From contig DATCYF010000023.1 in the NCBI GenBank assembly GCA_036570425.1, forward strand, positions 124,001 through 188,000: 64,000 bases of DNA, given 5' to 3'. The notes under the pieces were generated by a model. The model searched no databases and was not told the DNA's origin. It saw only the letters and a program-made list of their open reading frames with translations. Each line of letters starts with the position of its first letter. The first letter of the stretch is position 1. This DNA is from Rhizorhapis sp036570425. GTDB lineage: Bacteria > Pseudomonadota > Alphaproteobacteria > Sphingomonadales > Sphingomonadaceae. The position numbers were made by a program, and so were the translations under genes. Positions 24,691 to 32,780 of the stretch are shown piece by piece.

Positions 24691-26091
24691 ATGCCAGATG
24701 CCGAGACAGCGCTTTTGCTGGCCCGCCTTCAATTCGCCTTTACCATCAGCATCCACTTCATTTTTCCTGCTTTTTCCATTGGGCTTGCAAGCTATCTGAT
24801 GGTGCTGGAAGCCTTGTGGCTGAAAACCGGACGAGGCGTTTATGCCAATCTCTTTCGCTATTGGTTGAAGATATTTGCCATTGTCTTTGGCATGGGTGTC
24901 GTCTCGGGCATTGTCATGTCCTATCAGTTCGGCACGAACTGGTCGGTCTTTTCCGATCGGGCCGGCCCGATAGTCGGACCTCTTATGGCATACGAAGTAT
25001 TGACCGCCTTCTTTCTGGAGGCCGGCTTTCTGGGCGTCATGCTTTTCGGCATCAACAAGGTGGGCAAAGGACTGCACTTCGCCGCCACCTTCGCCGTGGC
25101 GGTGGGCACCTTCATTTCCGCTTTCTGGATATTGTCGGTTAATAGCTGGATGCAGACGCCCACTGGCTATGCCATCAATGCAGTGGGGCAATTCGTGCCG
25201 GCGGGAAGCTGGCTGGACATCATCTTCAACCCCAGTTTCCCATATCGACTGGTCCACACCGTTACTGCCGCGTTTTTGACAACGGCGCTGGCGGTTGGTG
25301 CGGTCGGAGCCTGGCACCTGCTGAGAGACCGCACTAATCCGGGCGCGCGCAAGATGTTTTCCATGGCCATGTGGATGGCCGCCCTTGTCGCTCCCATTCA
25401 GATCTTTGTGGGCGACATGCATGGGCTCAACACGCTTGAGCATCAGCCTGCCAAAATCATGGCGATGGAAGGGCATTACCAAAGCCATCCAGAGGGCGCG
25501 CCGCTTATTCTCTTCGGTATTCCCAACAGCAAGGAAAAGCGCGTCGACTATGCGCTGCAAATTCCCAAAGGATCCTCGCTGATCCTGAAGCACGACCCTG
25601 ACGCTCCGCTCGCCGGACTGGATAGCGTACCCGACGATGAAGAGCCGCCGGTCGGCATCATCTTCTGGTCGTTCCGCATCATGGTGGCGCTTGGCTTGGC
25701 GATGCTGGGCCTTGGCCTATGGAGCCTTGTGGCGCGTGTTGCGGGCAGGCTTTACGACTGGCCCTGGCTGCACCGCGCCGCCATATTGATGGGACCATCC
25801 GGTTTCGTTGCAGTGATCGCGGGATGGGTGACGACCGAAGTTGGCCGGCAACCCTATACCATATATGGATTATTGCGCACTGCAGATTCCGTGTCTCCGC
25901 TTGCCGCGCCTGCAGTCGGGGCGTCGCTGATCGCCTTCATCATCGTCTATTTTTCGGTCTTTGGCGTCGGAACCTGGTATATTTTCAAGCTCATGGGCAA
26001 GCCGCCCGAGCCTCATGAAACCACGCCTCAGGAAAAGCCCCTGCATGCAGCGGGCATTACACCTGCATCCGGATTGCGGAGGACGCAATGA
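24691..26091 (+). CDS. cydA: Cytochrome bd-type (cyanide-insensitive) ubiquinol oxidase subunit I
   Basis: A 466-residue quinol oxidase subunit holding hemes b558, b595 and d; it reduces O2 to water without pumping protons. Nine membrane spans are predicted. The heme ligand His22 lies in FAFTISIHFIFPAFS. The Q-loop (GDMHGLNTLEHQPAKIMAMEGHY onward) is short, as in cyanide-insensitive oxidase (CioA) types. GRQPYTIYGLLRTADS is the usual late signature. ATG 24691 is chosen as start with AGGGGAG upstream. It overlaps cydB (ATGATG). A bd oxidase implies low-oxygen or cyanide/sulfide-tolerant respiration. The 240 bp upstream show no FNR-like site that I could recognise. Confidence 0.95.
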   Translation: MPDAETALLLARLQFAFTISIHFIFPAFSIGLASYLMVLEALWLKTGRGVYANLFRYWLKIFAIVFGMGVVSGIVMSYQFGTNWSVFSDRAGPIVGPLMAYEVLTAFFLEAGFLGVMLFGINKVGKGLHFAATFAVAVGTFISAFWILSVNSWMQTPTGYAINAVGQFVPAGSWLDIIFNPSFPYRLVHTVTAAFLTTALAVGAVGAWHLLRDRTNPGARKMFSMAMWMAALVAPIQIFVGDMHGLNTLEHQPAKIMAMEGHYQSHPEGAPLILFGIPNSKEKRVDYALQIPKGSSLILKHDPDAPLAGLDSVPDDEEPPVGIIFWSFRIMVALGLAMLGLGLWSLVARVAGRLYDWPWLHRAAILMGPSGFVAVIAGWVTTEVGRQPYTIYGLLRTADSVSPLAAPAVGASLIAFIIVYFSVFGVGTWYIFKLMGKPPEPHETTPQEKPLHAAGITPASGLRRTQ

Positions 26092-27098
26092 TGGACATCA
26101 ATTTCGATCTTACCGTCATCTGGGCATGCATCATCGCCTTTGCCGTCGCGGCCTATGTCGTCATGGACGGCTTCGATCTTGGCATCGGTATTCTCTTTCC
26201 CCGTCTTCCTGTCGGGGAGGAGCGCAACAAGGCGATGAACAGCATCGCTCCGGTTTGGGACGGAAATGAAACCTGGCTGGTGCTGGGCGGGGGAGGGCTG
26301 CTTGCGGCGTTTCCGCTCGCCTATTCCATCATCCTGCCTGCGCTTTACGCCCCCCTCATTGCCATGCTGCTGGGCCTGGTCTTTCGGGGCGTTGCATTCG
26401 AGTTCCGTTGGCGGGATCCGGGGCACCGCGGTTTCTGGGATCTGGGCTTTTTCCTCGGTTCGCTAGTGGCGACGCTGGCGCAGGGGATCACGCTCGGCGC
26501 ATTGTTGCAGGGCATCACTATAGAAGGTCGCGCATATGCTGGCGGCTGGTGGGATTGGTTGACACCCTTCAGCCTGTTGACGGGGTTCAGCCTTGTCATT
26601 GGTTATGCGTTGTTGGGTTCCTGTTGGCTGATCTGGAAAACGGAGGGCGAGTTGCAGGCGATGGCGCGCCGTTTCGCCCGCCCGCTCGCCATTGCTCTCG
26701 TCGTCGCCATTGCCATTGTAAGTGCTGCCACGCCGTTCCTTGACGCCAAATATTACCAGGCGTGGTTCGCCTGGCCGGGTGTGCTGGCGGCGGCTCAGAT
26801 GCCGCTGCTCGTTGCCATTATAGCTTTCCTGCTCTGGCGCGCCCTTGGCGGCAAGCGAGACTATCTGCCTTTCCTCCTGACGTTGATCCTGTTCGGACTG
26901 TCGATGGTGGGACTGGCGATTTCAATGTGGCCAGATGTCATCCCCGGACGCTTGTCCATCTGGGATGCGGCCGCACCCGAATCGAGCCAGATATTCATGC
27001 TGGTCGGTTCTGCGATTCTGGTTCCCATGATCCTTTCCTACACGGGGTGGGCGTATTGGGTGTTCCGCGGCAAAGTCGATGCGGAGGGTTATCATTGA
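26088..27098 (+). CDS. cydB: Cytochrome bd-type ubiquinol oxidase subunit II
   Basis: A 336-residue partner of CydA with eight hydrophobic segments. The family opening VVMDGFDLGIGILFP (about 25-39) and WDGNETWLVLGGGGLLAAFP (about 57-76) are intact. It contributes to assembly and quinol oxidation; it binds no heme itself in most structures. The start overlaps the cydA stop, and the stop overlaps the TTG start of the DUF2474 peptide, so three genes are coupled. Subtype is the Cio-like branch, consistent with the short Q-loop of subunit I. Confidence 0.95.
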   Translation: MMDINFDLTVIWACIIAFAVAAYVVMDGFDLGIGILFPRLPVGEERNKAMNSIAPVWDGNETWLVLGGGGLLAAFPLAYSIILPALYAPLIAMLLGLVFRGVAFEFRWRDPGHRGFWDLGFFLGSLVATLAQGITLGALLQGITIEGRAYAGGWWDWLTPFSLLTGFSLVIGYALLGSCWLIWKTEGELQAMARRFARPLAIALVVAIAIVSAATPFLDAKYYQAWFAWPGVLAAAQMPLLVAIIAFLLWRALGGKRDYLPFLLTLILFGLSMVGLAISMWPDVIPGRLSIWDAAAPESSQIFMLVGSAILVPMILSYTGWAYWVFRGKVDAEGYH

Positions 27099-27217
27099 AC
27101 AGTTCAACGCCTGCGCCATTATGGAAACGCCTGCTCTGGTTTGCTGCGATCTGGGCGGCAAGCGTCCTGATCCTGAGCCTTGTGGGCGGGCTCATCAGGC
27201 TGGTTTTGAAGCCATGA
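27095..27217 (+). CDS. DUF2474-type small membrane subunit associated with bd oxidase
   Basis: A 40-residue peptide beginning at TTG 27095, which overlaps the cydB stop (TTGA) and follows GGAGGG with 7-8 bases spacing. It contains one membrane helix (LLWFAAIWAASVLILSLVGGLIRLVL, about 13-38). Short single-span DUF2474 proteins are regularly found after cioAB-type genes and are thought to play the CydX role of stabilising the oxidase. The non-ATG start and length mean automatic annotation often misses it. Confidence comes from position, ribosome-binding site and topology. Confidence 0.8.
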   Translation: MNSSTPAPLWKRLLWFAAIWAASVLILSLVGGLIRLVLKP

Positions 27218-27283
27218 CTGGCGAGGCACACAGCGCTTGAAATTCCATCACCGCCACGATAGAGGCTGAACTCCGCATAGCGC

Positions 27284-27358
27284 GGCCCCTTCGTCTAGCG
27301 GTTAGGACGCGGCCCTCTCACGGCTGAAACACGGGTTCGATTCCCGTAGGGGTCACCA
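27284..27358 (+). tRNA. tRNA-Glu (anticodon CTC)
   Basis: Seventy-five bases including an encoded CCA. The acceptor stem GGCCCCT pairs with AGGGGTC (one G-U). The D-loop, CTCTCAC anticodon loop giving CTC, and T-arm CGGGTTCGATTCCCG are all regular. It reads GAG codons. A single gene between the bd oxidase operon and recQ; no integrase or att repeat was found next to it. Confidence 0.93.
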
Positions 27359-27384
27359 TTTGTTCCGGGAATGGCAGATTATAA

Positions 27385-29151
27385 GTGGCTGTCGATTCTC
27401 TCTCCATCCTGCATTCTACCTTCGGTTTTTCGGCCTTTCGCGGCGTGCAGGGGCAGGTTGTGGAACGAGTGCTGTCCGGCCGCCATACGCTGGCGATCAT
27501 GCCGACGGGCGCGGGTAAGTCTCTCTGCTACCAACTCCCGGCCGTGGCGCTGGATGGATGCTGCGTCGTCATTTCTCCTCTCATCGCGCTGATGCATGAC
27601 CAACTTCGCGCGGCTCAGGCAGCGGGAATCAGGGCTGCAAGCCTTACCTCGGTCGACACCGATTGGCGGGAAACGCAGGACCGGCTGCGATCAGGTCAAC
27701 TCGACCTGCTTTATGTCGCGCCCGAACGCGCTTCCGGGGCAGGATTTCGCGAATTGCTCCGCGCTTCGAAGATCGCCATGTTCGCTATCGATGAGGCGCA
27801 TTGCGTCAGCGAATGGGGCCATGATTTCCGTCCCGATTATCGCATGCTCCGGCCCTTGTTGGACGAATTCCCGGGTATCGCGCGCCTGGCGCTTACCGCG
27901 ACGGCGGATGCGCATACGCGGGAAGATATTCTTGTTCAGCTTGGCATTCCGGCCGAGGGCATGATCATTTCGGGCTTCGACCGGCCCAACATCCGCTACG
28001 CTATTCATCCCCGTGCGGGGCTATCGCGCCAGATCGCGGATCTGATCGCCGTGCAGCCCGGTCCCGGCATCATCTATGCCCAAACCCGCGCCGCGACAGA
28101 AAAAATCGCCGCGAACCTCTCCGCCATTGGCCGCCAAGTACGGATTTACCACGCGGGCCTGCCACCCGAGGAACGCCGCGCCAATCAGGCCGCCTTCATC
28201 GCCAGCGAGGATATGGTGATGGTCGCCACCATCGCCTTTGGCATGGGCATCGATAAGCCGGACGTGCGGTTCGTCGCTCATGCGGGGCTACCCAAATCCA
28301 TTGAGGCCTATTACCAGGAAAGTGGACGTGCTGGGCGCGATGGCGAGCCTGCCGAAGCGCATCTTTTCTGGGGCGCGGAAGATTTCGCGAAGGCGCGCCA
28401 GCGCATCTTCGAACTGGATGAAGCGCGGCAAACGGGCGAGCGCGCCCGCATCGCCTCTCTTGGTGCTCTGGTGGAGACGGGCGGTTGCCGCCGGGCCATA
28501 TTGCTGCGTCACTTCGGAGAAAGTCCACCGGATAATTGCGGCAATTGCGATAATTGCCTCAATCCGCCCAAGGGTATCGATGTCACTGAAACGGCGCGCA
28601 AATTCCTCTCCGCGGTCTATCGTACTGGCCAAAGCTTCGGCGTTGGTCATATTGAGGCAGTGCTGATCGGCGCCACTAATGAAAAGGTGCAGCAGCGGGG
28701 GCATGATCGGCTTTCGGTCTTTGGCATCATTGGTGGAGAAGAAGGCGCGCTGATCAAGCCAGTGTCCCGCGCCCTTCTTCTGCGCGATGCGCTGCAGACG
28801 AATGAGCATGGTGGCCTGGAGCTTGGTCCCAATGCCCGACCGATCCTGCGCGGGGAGCAGCCGGTTACGATGGTGCTGCCGCCAAAGCGGGAGCGGGGCA
28901 GCAAAAGGCAGCCGGCGGCCAATCCTGTCGGCGATCCGCTGTTCGACGCCCTGCGCGCCTGCCGCCGGGAATTGGCACTGGAAGCGGGCGTGCCGCCTTA
29001 TGTCATTTTTCACGACAGCACCTTGCGCGAAATGGCCGAAAAACGGCCCGCCAGCATTCAGGAACTGTCGCGGATCTCTGGCGTGGGTGCGCGCAAACTG
29101 GACGCATATGGACGCGCCTTTCTTCAGACGATAGGCGGCTTCACGCGCTGA
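27385..29151 (+). CDS. recQ: ATP-dependent DNA helicase RecQ
   Basis: A 588-residue 3'-5' helicase for recombination and replication-fork repair. Motif I MPTGAGKSLCYQLPA (about 40-54), DEAH box FAIDEAHCVSEWGHDFRPDYR (about 133-153), motif VI ESGRAGRDGEPAEA, the RecQ-Ct zinc site (four cysteines, C-R-R onward to NCGNCDNC) and a C-terminal HRDC domain (about 515-585) are all present. It starts at GTG 27385; the nearby ATG 27371 is out of frame. It begins 27 bp after tRNA-Glu, so the promoter may lie within or before the tRNA. Confidence 0.96.
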   Translation: MAVDSLSILHSTFGFSAFRGVQGQVVERVLSGRHTLAIMPTGAGKSLCYQLPAVALDGCCVVISPLIALMHDQLRAAQAAGIRAASLTSVDTDWRETQDRLRSGQLDLLYVAPERASGAGFRELLRASKIAMFAIDEAHCVSEWGHDFRPDYRMLRPLLDEFPGIARLALTATADAHTREDILVQLGIPAEGMIISGFDRPNIRYAIHPRAGLSRQIADLIAVQPGPGIIYAQTRAATEKIAANLSAIGRQVRIYHAGLPPEERRANQAAFIASEDMVMVATIAFGMGIDKPDVRFVAHAGLPKSIEAYYQESGRAGRDGEPAEAHLFWGAEDFAKARQRIFELDEARQTGERARIASLGALVETGGCRRAILLRHFGESPPDNCGNCDNCLNPPKGIDVTETARKFLSAVYRTGQSFGVGHIEAVLIGATNEKVQQRGHDRLSVFGIIGGEEGALIKPVSRALLLRDALQTNEHGGLELGPNARPILRGEQPVTMVLPPKRERGSKRQPAANPVGDPLFDALRACRRELALEAGVPPYVIFHDSTLREMAEKRPASIQELSRISGVGARKLDAYGRAFLQTIGGFTR

Positions 29152-29214
29152 AACGTGCTTGCGCCTCACCCGTTCAAGCCCGATAAGCGGACGCGAACAG
29201 AAAGGATTGCTCCC

Positions 29215-29643
29215 ATGCTGAAAACTCTCACTGACGACATCTTCGTTGCCCCGCAGATTTCGGTGGCTGATGTGGAAGAGGCAAAGGCGCTGGGCGTAAA
29301 ACTGGTTATCAATAACCGCCCAGACCATGAGTCGCCCGATCAGCCCGAAGGCAACGAGATTGAGGAAGCGGCGCGGGCGGCGGGGATGGCCTATGCCGCC
29401 ATTCCAGTCACGCATGCCGGGTTTTCCGCCTGGCAACTCGACGCGATGGAAAAGGCGTTGGAGGACGCGGAAGGCAAGATCCTGGCCTTTTGTCGCTCCG
29501 GCACCCGCAGTACGCTTCTATGGGCGCTCACGCGCGCACGGGCGGGAGATAATTGCGACAAGCTGAGCGCGACGGCCGCGAAGGCTGGCTACGACCTTTC
29601 CTCCATCCGCCCGATGATGGATGCGCTCTCGGCGGGGAGGTGA
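29215..29643 (+). CDS. TIGR01244 family phosphatase/sulfurtransferase-like protein
   Basis: A 142-residue protein of the TIGR01244/DUF442 family, related to tyrosine phosphatases and to the N-terminus of beta-lactamase-like hydrolase Blh. The catalytic loop FCRSGTRS (about 93-100) has the Cys-x5-Arg form. Such proteins are thought to act as phosphatases or to handle sulfane sulfur. ATG 29215 is preceded by AAAGGA; an in-frame ATG at 29155 would add 20 residues and sits 4 bp after recQ. Probably co-transcribed with recQ. Confidence 0.85.
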   Translation: MLKTLTDDIFVAPQISVADVEEAKALGVKLVINNRPDHESPDQPEGNEIEEAARAAGMAYAAIPVTHAGFSAWQLDAMEKALEDAEGKILAFCRSGTRSTLLWALTRARAGDNCDKLSATAAKAGYDLSSIRPMMDALSAGR

Positions 29644-29982
29644 TTGCCCCGTCCTATGCGATGGTCCTGAACTCAAGACAAGGTGCCAGCCTGCGATCCA
29701 CTACGGACATAGCACGTAATTCTTCAACAACACTCAGGTTGACGGTTCACTAGTGGTTTGCACCACGCATCCTCGGCGAATTCTCATGGCTGTGCATCGA
29801 TGATCGGCGGCCCTCAGCCGGGGTTGACTCATTATAGCCAACTATTCTGCCGAAGCGGCAAAACAAGAATGATTGGACTTGGCGGCACCAGCGTTGTGCA
29901 ACTGGGTTTCATTCTCGCCTACCGCCCCTAACCAGTTTGATGACGCTATAGATACTTCTCGCCCATGTCTGAAGGACTCACA
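29644..29982. other. Gene-free stretch before the Met/His-rich outer membrane protein
   Basis: About 340 bases, visibly richer in A and T than the flanks. I see no gene, tRNA or terminator with a T-tract. It presumably carries the promoter of the following gene. No CopY, CueR or CusR-type operator could be recognised by eye. Confidence 0.5.
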
Positions 29983-31344
29983 ATGAGAACAATCCTGGTT
30001 GGCGGCGCAGCAACCGTCAGTCTTTGCCTGACCGCTTCTGCCTTGGCTCAGGACCACGCCGGTCATGAGATGGCGTCCTCACCTGAGTCGTCAGCCCATT
30101 CGATGAGCGAAGGGCAAGCCGAACAAGGCGAAAAGATGGGCTCCGGCATGATCGAGCACAGCGGCATGGATCATAACGTAATGGATCATGAGCCCATGAG
30201 TGGAAACGATGCGATAGCAGGGGTCGGTTCAGGAACGGCGCGCCTTCCCGCGAATGAAGCCATGCCGATGGGCTTGCACCTGCCTGCTGGCGAGAGCGGC
30301 ATGCTAATGCTCCACGGTTATGCCTGGGGCGTCTATACGAAGCAGACTGGCCCGCGCGGTGACGACAAACTCTACGTTCAATCCATGGCCATGGCCGAAT
30401 ATCAGCACCGTTTCGAAGGCGGTCGCTTTGCTGCTCGCGCGATGATGAGCCTTGAACCGGCAATGCGGCACGATGGCTATCCCAATCTCTTTTCAACCGG
30501 CGAAGTTGCCTATGGGCAGCCATTGGTCGATCGGCAGCACCCGCATGACCTGTTCATGGAGCTTTCCGCCCGGCTCGATATCGATATTGCCGGAGATACG
30601 GCTGCATTTCTTTATGGCGGACCGGTTGCGGAGCCCGCACTTGGTCCGAGTGCCTTCATGCATCGGGCGTCCGCGCGCTACAATCCAGAGGCGCCAATCA
30701 CGCATCATTGGTTCGATTCAACCCACATCACCTACGGCGTTATTACTGCCGGGGTCGCAGCCCCCCGATGGCAGATGGAAACGAGCGCATTCCGTGGACG
30801 GGAGCCGGATGAATTTCGCTGGAATATTGAGGAAACGAAGCTTGATAGCTGGAGCGTTCGCGCAAGCTTCGCGCCTTCGCCCGCCTGGTTGCTTCAAGTA
30901 AGCTATGGCGAGATCAATGAGCCCGAGGAGTTGCATCTCGGAGAGGATGAACACCGCACCACCGCGAGCGCTCATTACAACAATGGCCGGGGATTTTCTG
31001 CCATGGCCGCATACAGCGCCAAGGACAGGGTCCCAGGCCCGACGCTAACCGCCTGGCTGGCTGAGGCGAATTGGGACCTGACCAAGCACCACACGATATT
31101 TGGCAGGTTCGAGAACGTCGCCAATGATGAGCTTTTCCCAGACCATTCCAGCGCGCTTCACGATCAGACGTTCCGTGTGAGCAAGCTCCAGATGGGCTAT
31201 GCCTACAGACTGCCGCTCGGCCCTGTAGAGCTTGCGCTTGGTGGATCGATGGCCGGTTTCATCAAGCCGGATGAACTGGATTCTCATTTTGGCAAGAACC
31301 CCCTCGGCTACACCGTCTTTGCGCGCCTGAGTCTCGGTGGCTGA
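29983..31344 (+). CDS. Predicted metal (copper)-associated outer membrane protein
   Basis: A 453-residue exported protein. Signal peptide MRTILVGGAATVSLCLTASALAQ; mature residues about 24-80 are strongly enriched in Met and His (DHAGHEM, GMIEHSGMDHNVMDHEPM), as in copper-binding periplasmic or CopB-like N-termini. The rest has alternating aromatic strands ending in YTVFARLSLGG, with a terminal hydrophobic strand, suggesting a beta-barrel. Similar genes sit in copper-resistance regions of proteobacteria, but no other copper gene is adjacent here. ATG 29983 follows AAGGACTCACA; ATG 29965 is an alternative. I infer metal binding; function is untested. Confidence 0.75.
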   Translation: MRTILVGGAATVSLCLTASALAQDHAGHEMASSPESSAHSMSEGQAEQGEKMGSGMIEHSGMDHNVMDHEPMSGNDAIAGVGSGTARLPANEAMPMGLHLPAGESGMLMLHGYAWGVYTKQTGPRGDDKLYVQSMAMAEYQHRFEGGRFAARAMMSLEPAMRHDGYPNLFSTGEVAYGQPLVDRQHPHDLFMELSARLDIDIAGDTAAFLYGGPVAEPALGPSAFMHRASARYNPEAPITHHWFDSTHITYGVITAGVAAPRWQMETSAFRGREPDEFRWNIEETKLDSWSVRASFAPSPAWLLQVSYGEINEPEELHLGEDEHRTTASAHYNNGRGFSAMAAYSAKDRVPGPTLTAWLAEANWDLTKHHTIFGRFENVANDELFPDHSSALHDQTFRVSKLQMGYAYRLPLGPVELALGGSMAGFIKPDELDSHFGKNPLGYTVFARLSLGG

Positions 31345-31379
31345 ACAAATTTGTATTGTGAATTTCAGAATGGAGATGA

Positions 31380-31514
31380 ATGCAGAAGTTCTGCCTTCAT
31401 CGCGACCTTCACGCTGTCAAGGTCTTAGCAGCGGAACTGGTTCGGCTCCTGAAGTACTGCTACGAAGACCGTCAAAGGCAAAGGCTGTTGTCTAGAGCAG
31501 GGCGCTTGACCTGA
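31380..31514 (+). CDS. Possible 44-residue peptide
   Basis: ATG 31380 with GGAG a few bases upstream opens a 44-codon frame beginning MQKFCLHRDLHAVKVL and containing the amphipathic KVLAAELVRLLKYCYEDRQRQRLL. No family is recognised. It may be a fragment left by rearrangement next to the metal-associated gene. Low confidence. Confidence 0.25.
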   Translation: MQKFCLHRDLHAVKVLAAELVRLLKYCYEDRQRQRLLSRAGRLT

Positions 31515-31521
31515 AAACAAT

Positions 31522-31560
31522 AGAGATTTGCGTCTGCCGCTGGCATCGGCGCGAATCTCT
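31522..31560. other. Inverted repeat just upstream of aat
   Basis: AGAGATTTGCG (31522-31532) and CGCGAATCTCT (31550-31560) pair along 11 positions with one G-T. The hairpin ends 15 bp before the aat ATG and would enclose or hide its ribosome-binding region, so it might control translation or terminate the transcript from upstream. Confidence 0.4.
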
Positions 31561-31575
31561 GGTAATTCTTGTGTG

Positions 31576-32343
31576 ATGGCCATCGACCTCAATATCCTGC
31601 TCCGCGCTTATGCGATGGGGATTTTTCCCATGGCGGATGGCAGGGATGATCCGGAAATCTTTTGGGTGGAGCCGAAAAGGCGCGCGATTCTGCCATTAAG
31701 TGGGCTGCACTTGTCGCGATCGCTGCGCAAGACGATCCGCTCGGACAAGTTTCGCGTCACTGCGGACCAGGCATTCCCCGCCATTCTGCGCGCCTGTGCA
31801 GAGGCAGCTCCTGACCGGCCTGAAAGCTGGATCAACAAGCCGATCGAACAGGCATGTCTATCGCTTTTCCAGAGGGGGCATGCGCACAGTATTGAATGCT
31901 GGCTGGAAGGCCAACTCGTCGGCGGTCTCTATGGCATATCGCTTGGCCGCGCCTTTTTTGGCGAAAGCATGTTCAGCCGCGAAAGCGATGCATCTAAGGT
32001 AGCGCTGGCGTGGTTGGTTGCGCGATTGAAGGTCGGCGGCTTCGAACTGCTTGACTGCCAGTTCATGACTGATCACCTGCGCTCACTGGGCGCCGTGGAG
32101 ATCAGCCAGGTACGTTATCTGTCGCTGCTGGACGGCGTGTTGGCAGGTGCTGGCGTTGGCGCTGGAGCCGTCGCGGCGGGCGCAACCGCGGCCGGGGGCG
32201 CCGGAGCATCCTCGCCATCGTTCGCCTCTGGCGACTTTTCGGCATTGGACGCATTAGCGACTGACCCGGACTTGCGCGGCTGCACGGTGTCAGGCCCATT
32301 GTCAGGCCAGCTCATTTTGCAGCTTTTGACCCACACATCGTAG
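31576..32343 (+). CDS. aat: Leucyl/phenylalanyl-tRNA--protein transferase
   Basis: Aat moves Leu or Phe from tRNA to N-terminal Lys/Arg of proteins, marking them for ClpS/ClpAP (N-end rule). The 255-residue protein begins IDLNILLRAYAMGIFPMAD. It has the core FWVEPKRRAILPL, ECWLEGQLVGGLYGISLGRAFFGESMFSR and LLDCQFMTDHLRSLGAVEIS. After about residue 190 there is a Gly/Ala-rich tail and a conserved-looking end (SGPLSGQLILQLLTHTS). This tail overlaps the DUF2155 gene on the other strand for 229 bp. ATG 31576 matches the family start but lacks a clear ribosome-binding site; ATG 31528 is an alternative. Confidence 0.94.
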   Translation: MAIDLNILLRAYAMGIFPMADGRDDPEIFWVEPKRRAILPLSGLHLSRSLRKTIRSDKFRVTADQAFPAILRACAEAAPDRPESWINKPIEQACLSLFQRGHAHSIECWLEGQLVGGLYGISLGRAFFGESMFSRESDASKVALAWLVARLKVGGFELLDCQFMTDHLRSLGAVEISQVRYLSLLDGVLAGAGVGAGAVAAGATAAGGAGASSPSFASGDFSALDALATDPDLRGCTVSGPLSGQLILQLLTHTS

Positions 32344-32780
32344 ATTTCATGTTGGACGACGTTGCGCTCCGGCCGCTCCTCGAACAACCAGCCGGAAAAG
32401 ACGCGCCGCCATTTTTTGTCGTTGCCGAGCACGTCCAGTTGCACGAAGGCGCCGGTTTCGGGCACTTCCTCCCAAGGGGCTGTGGTTTCACAGGCACGTA
32501 GCCGCACGATAACATTGTTGACGCGCAGCGCTTCGCCGGGTTTCAATGTCAAATCGCGGGTCAGGCCGTTGCGCTTGTTCAGAAGACCGATAACAGCCAC
32601 TCGTTCCGCCATTGGCGTTCCCGGCAGGTCAGCCAATTCCTGATCGTTGACGGCAATCCCGGCGCTATTGCCCAGCTTCACGGGCCTTTCGTTCGATTCC
32701 CCATTGGAAGGCAGCTTATTACTGCCGCATGCCGTGAGGAGCAGGGCAGGCAGGAACAGTCCCGCCAGTCTGGCCCTCAT
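32115..32780 (-). CDS. DUF2155 periplasmic lipoprotein-like protein
   Basis: A 221-residue exported protein with a lipobox (LFLPALLLTAC, about 7-17). The DUF2155 core spans about 65-145 (RACETTAPWEEVPETGAFVQLDV, WLFEERPERNVVQHEIYDVWVKSC). Then follows a 65-residue Pro/Ala tail of low complexity. The family is alphaproteobacterial and of unknown function. Its start overlaps the stop of the NDUFA12-type gene (ATGA); an upstream ATG (32798) was rejected for this reason. The tail and the end of the core are antisense to the 3' end of aat. Pairing with a complex I accessory gene is usual in this group as I recall it. Confidence 0.85.
   Translation of the reverse strand: MRARLAGLFLPALLLTACGSNKLPSNGESNERPVKLGNSAGIAVNDQELADLPGTPMAERVAVIGLLNKRNGLTRDLTLKPGEALRVNNVIVRLRACETTAPWEEVPETGAFVQLDVLGNDKKWRRVFSGWLFEERPERNVVQHEIYDVWVKSCKMSWPDNGPDTVQPRKSGSVANASNAEKSPEANDGEDAPAPPAAVAPAATAPAPTPAPANTPSSSDR

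Noticed and set aside
24382..25593. 403-codon minus-strand open frame
   Set aside because: Antisense to cydA and the amtB terminator region; composition and lack of motifs mark it as a shadow.
27284..29151. tRNA-Glu as an integration site
   Set aside because: No integrase, no direct repeat of the tRNA 3' end, and normal housekeeping genes on both sides.
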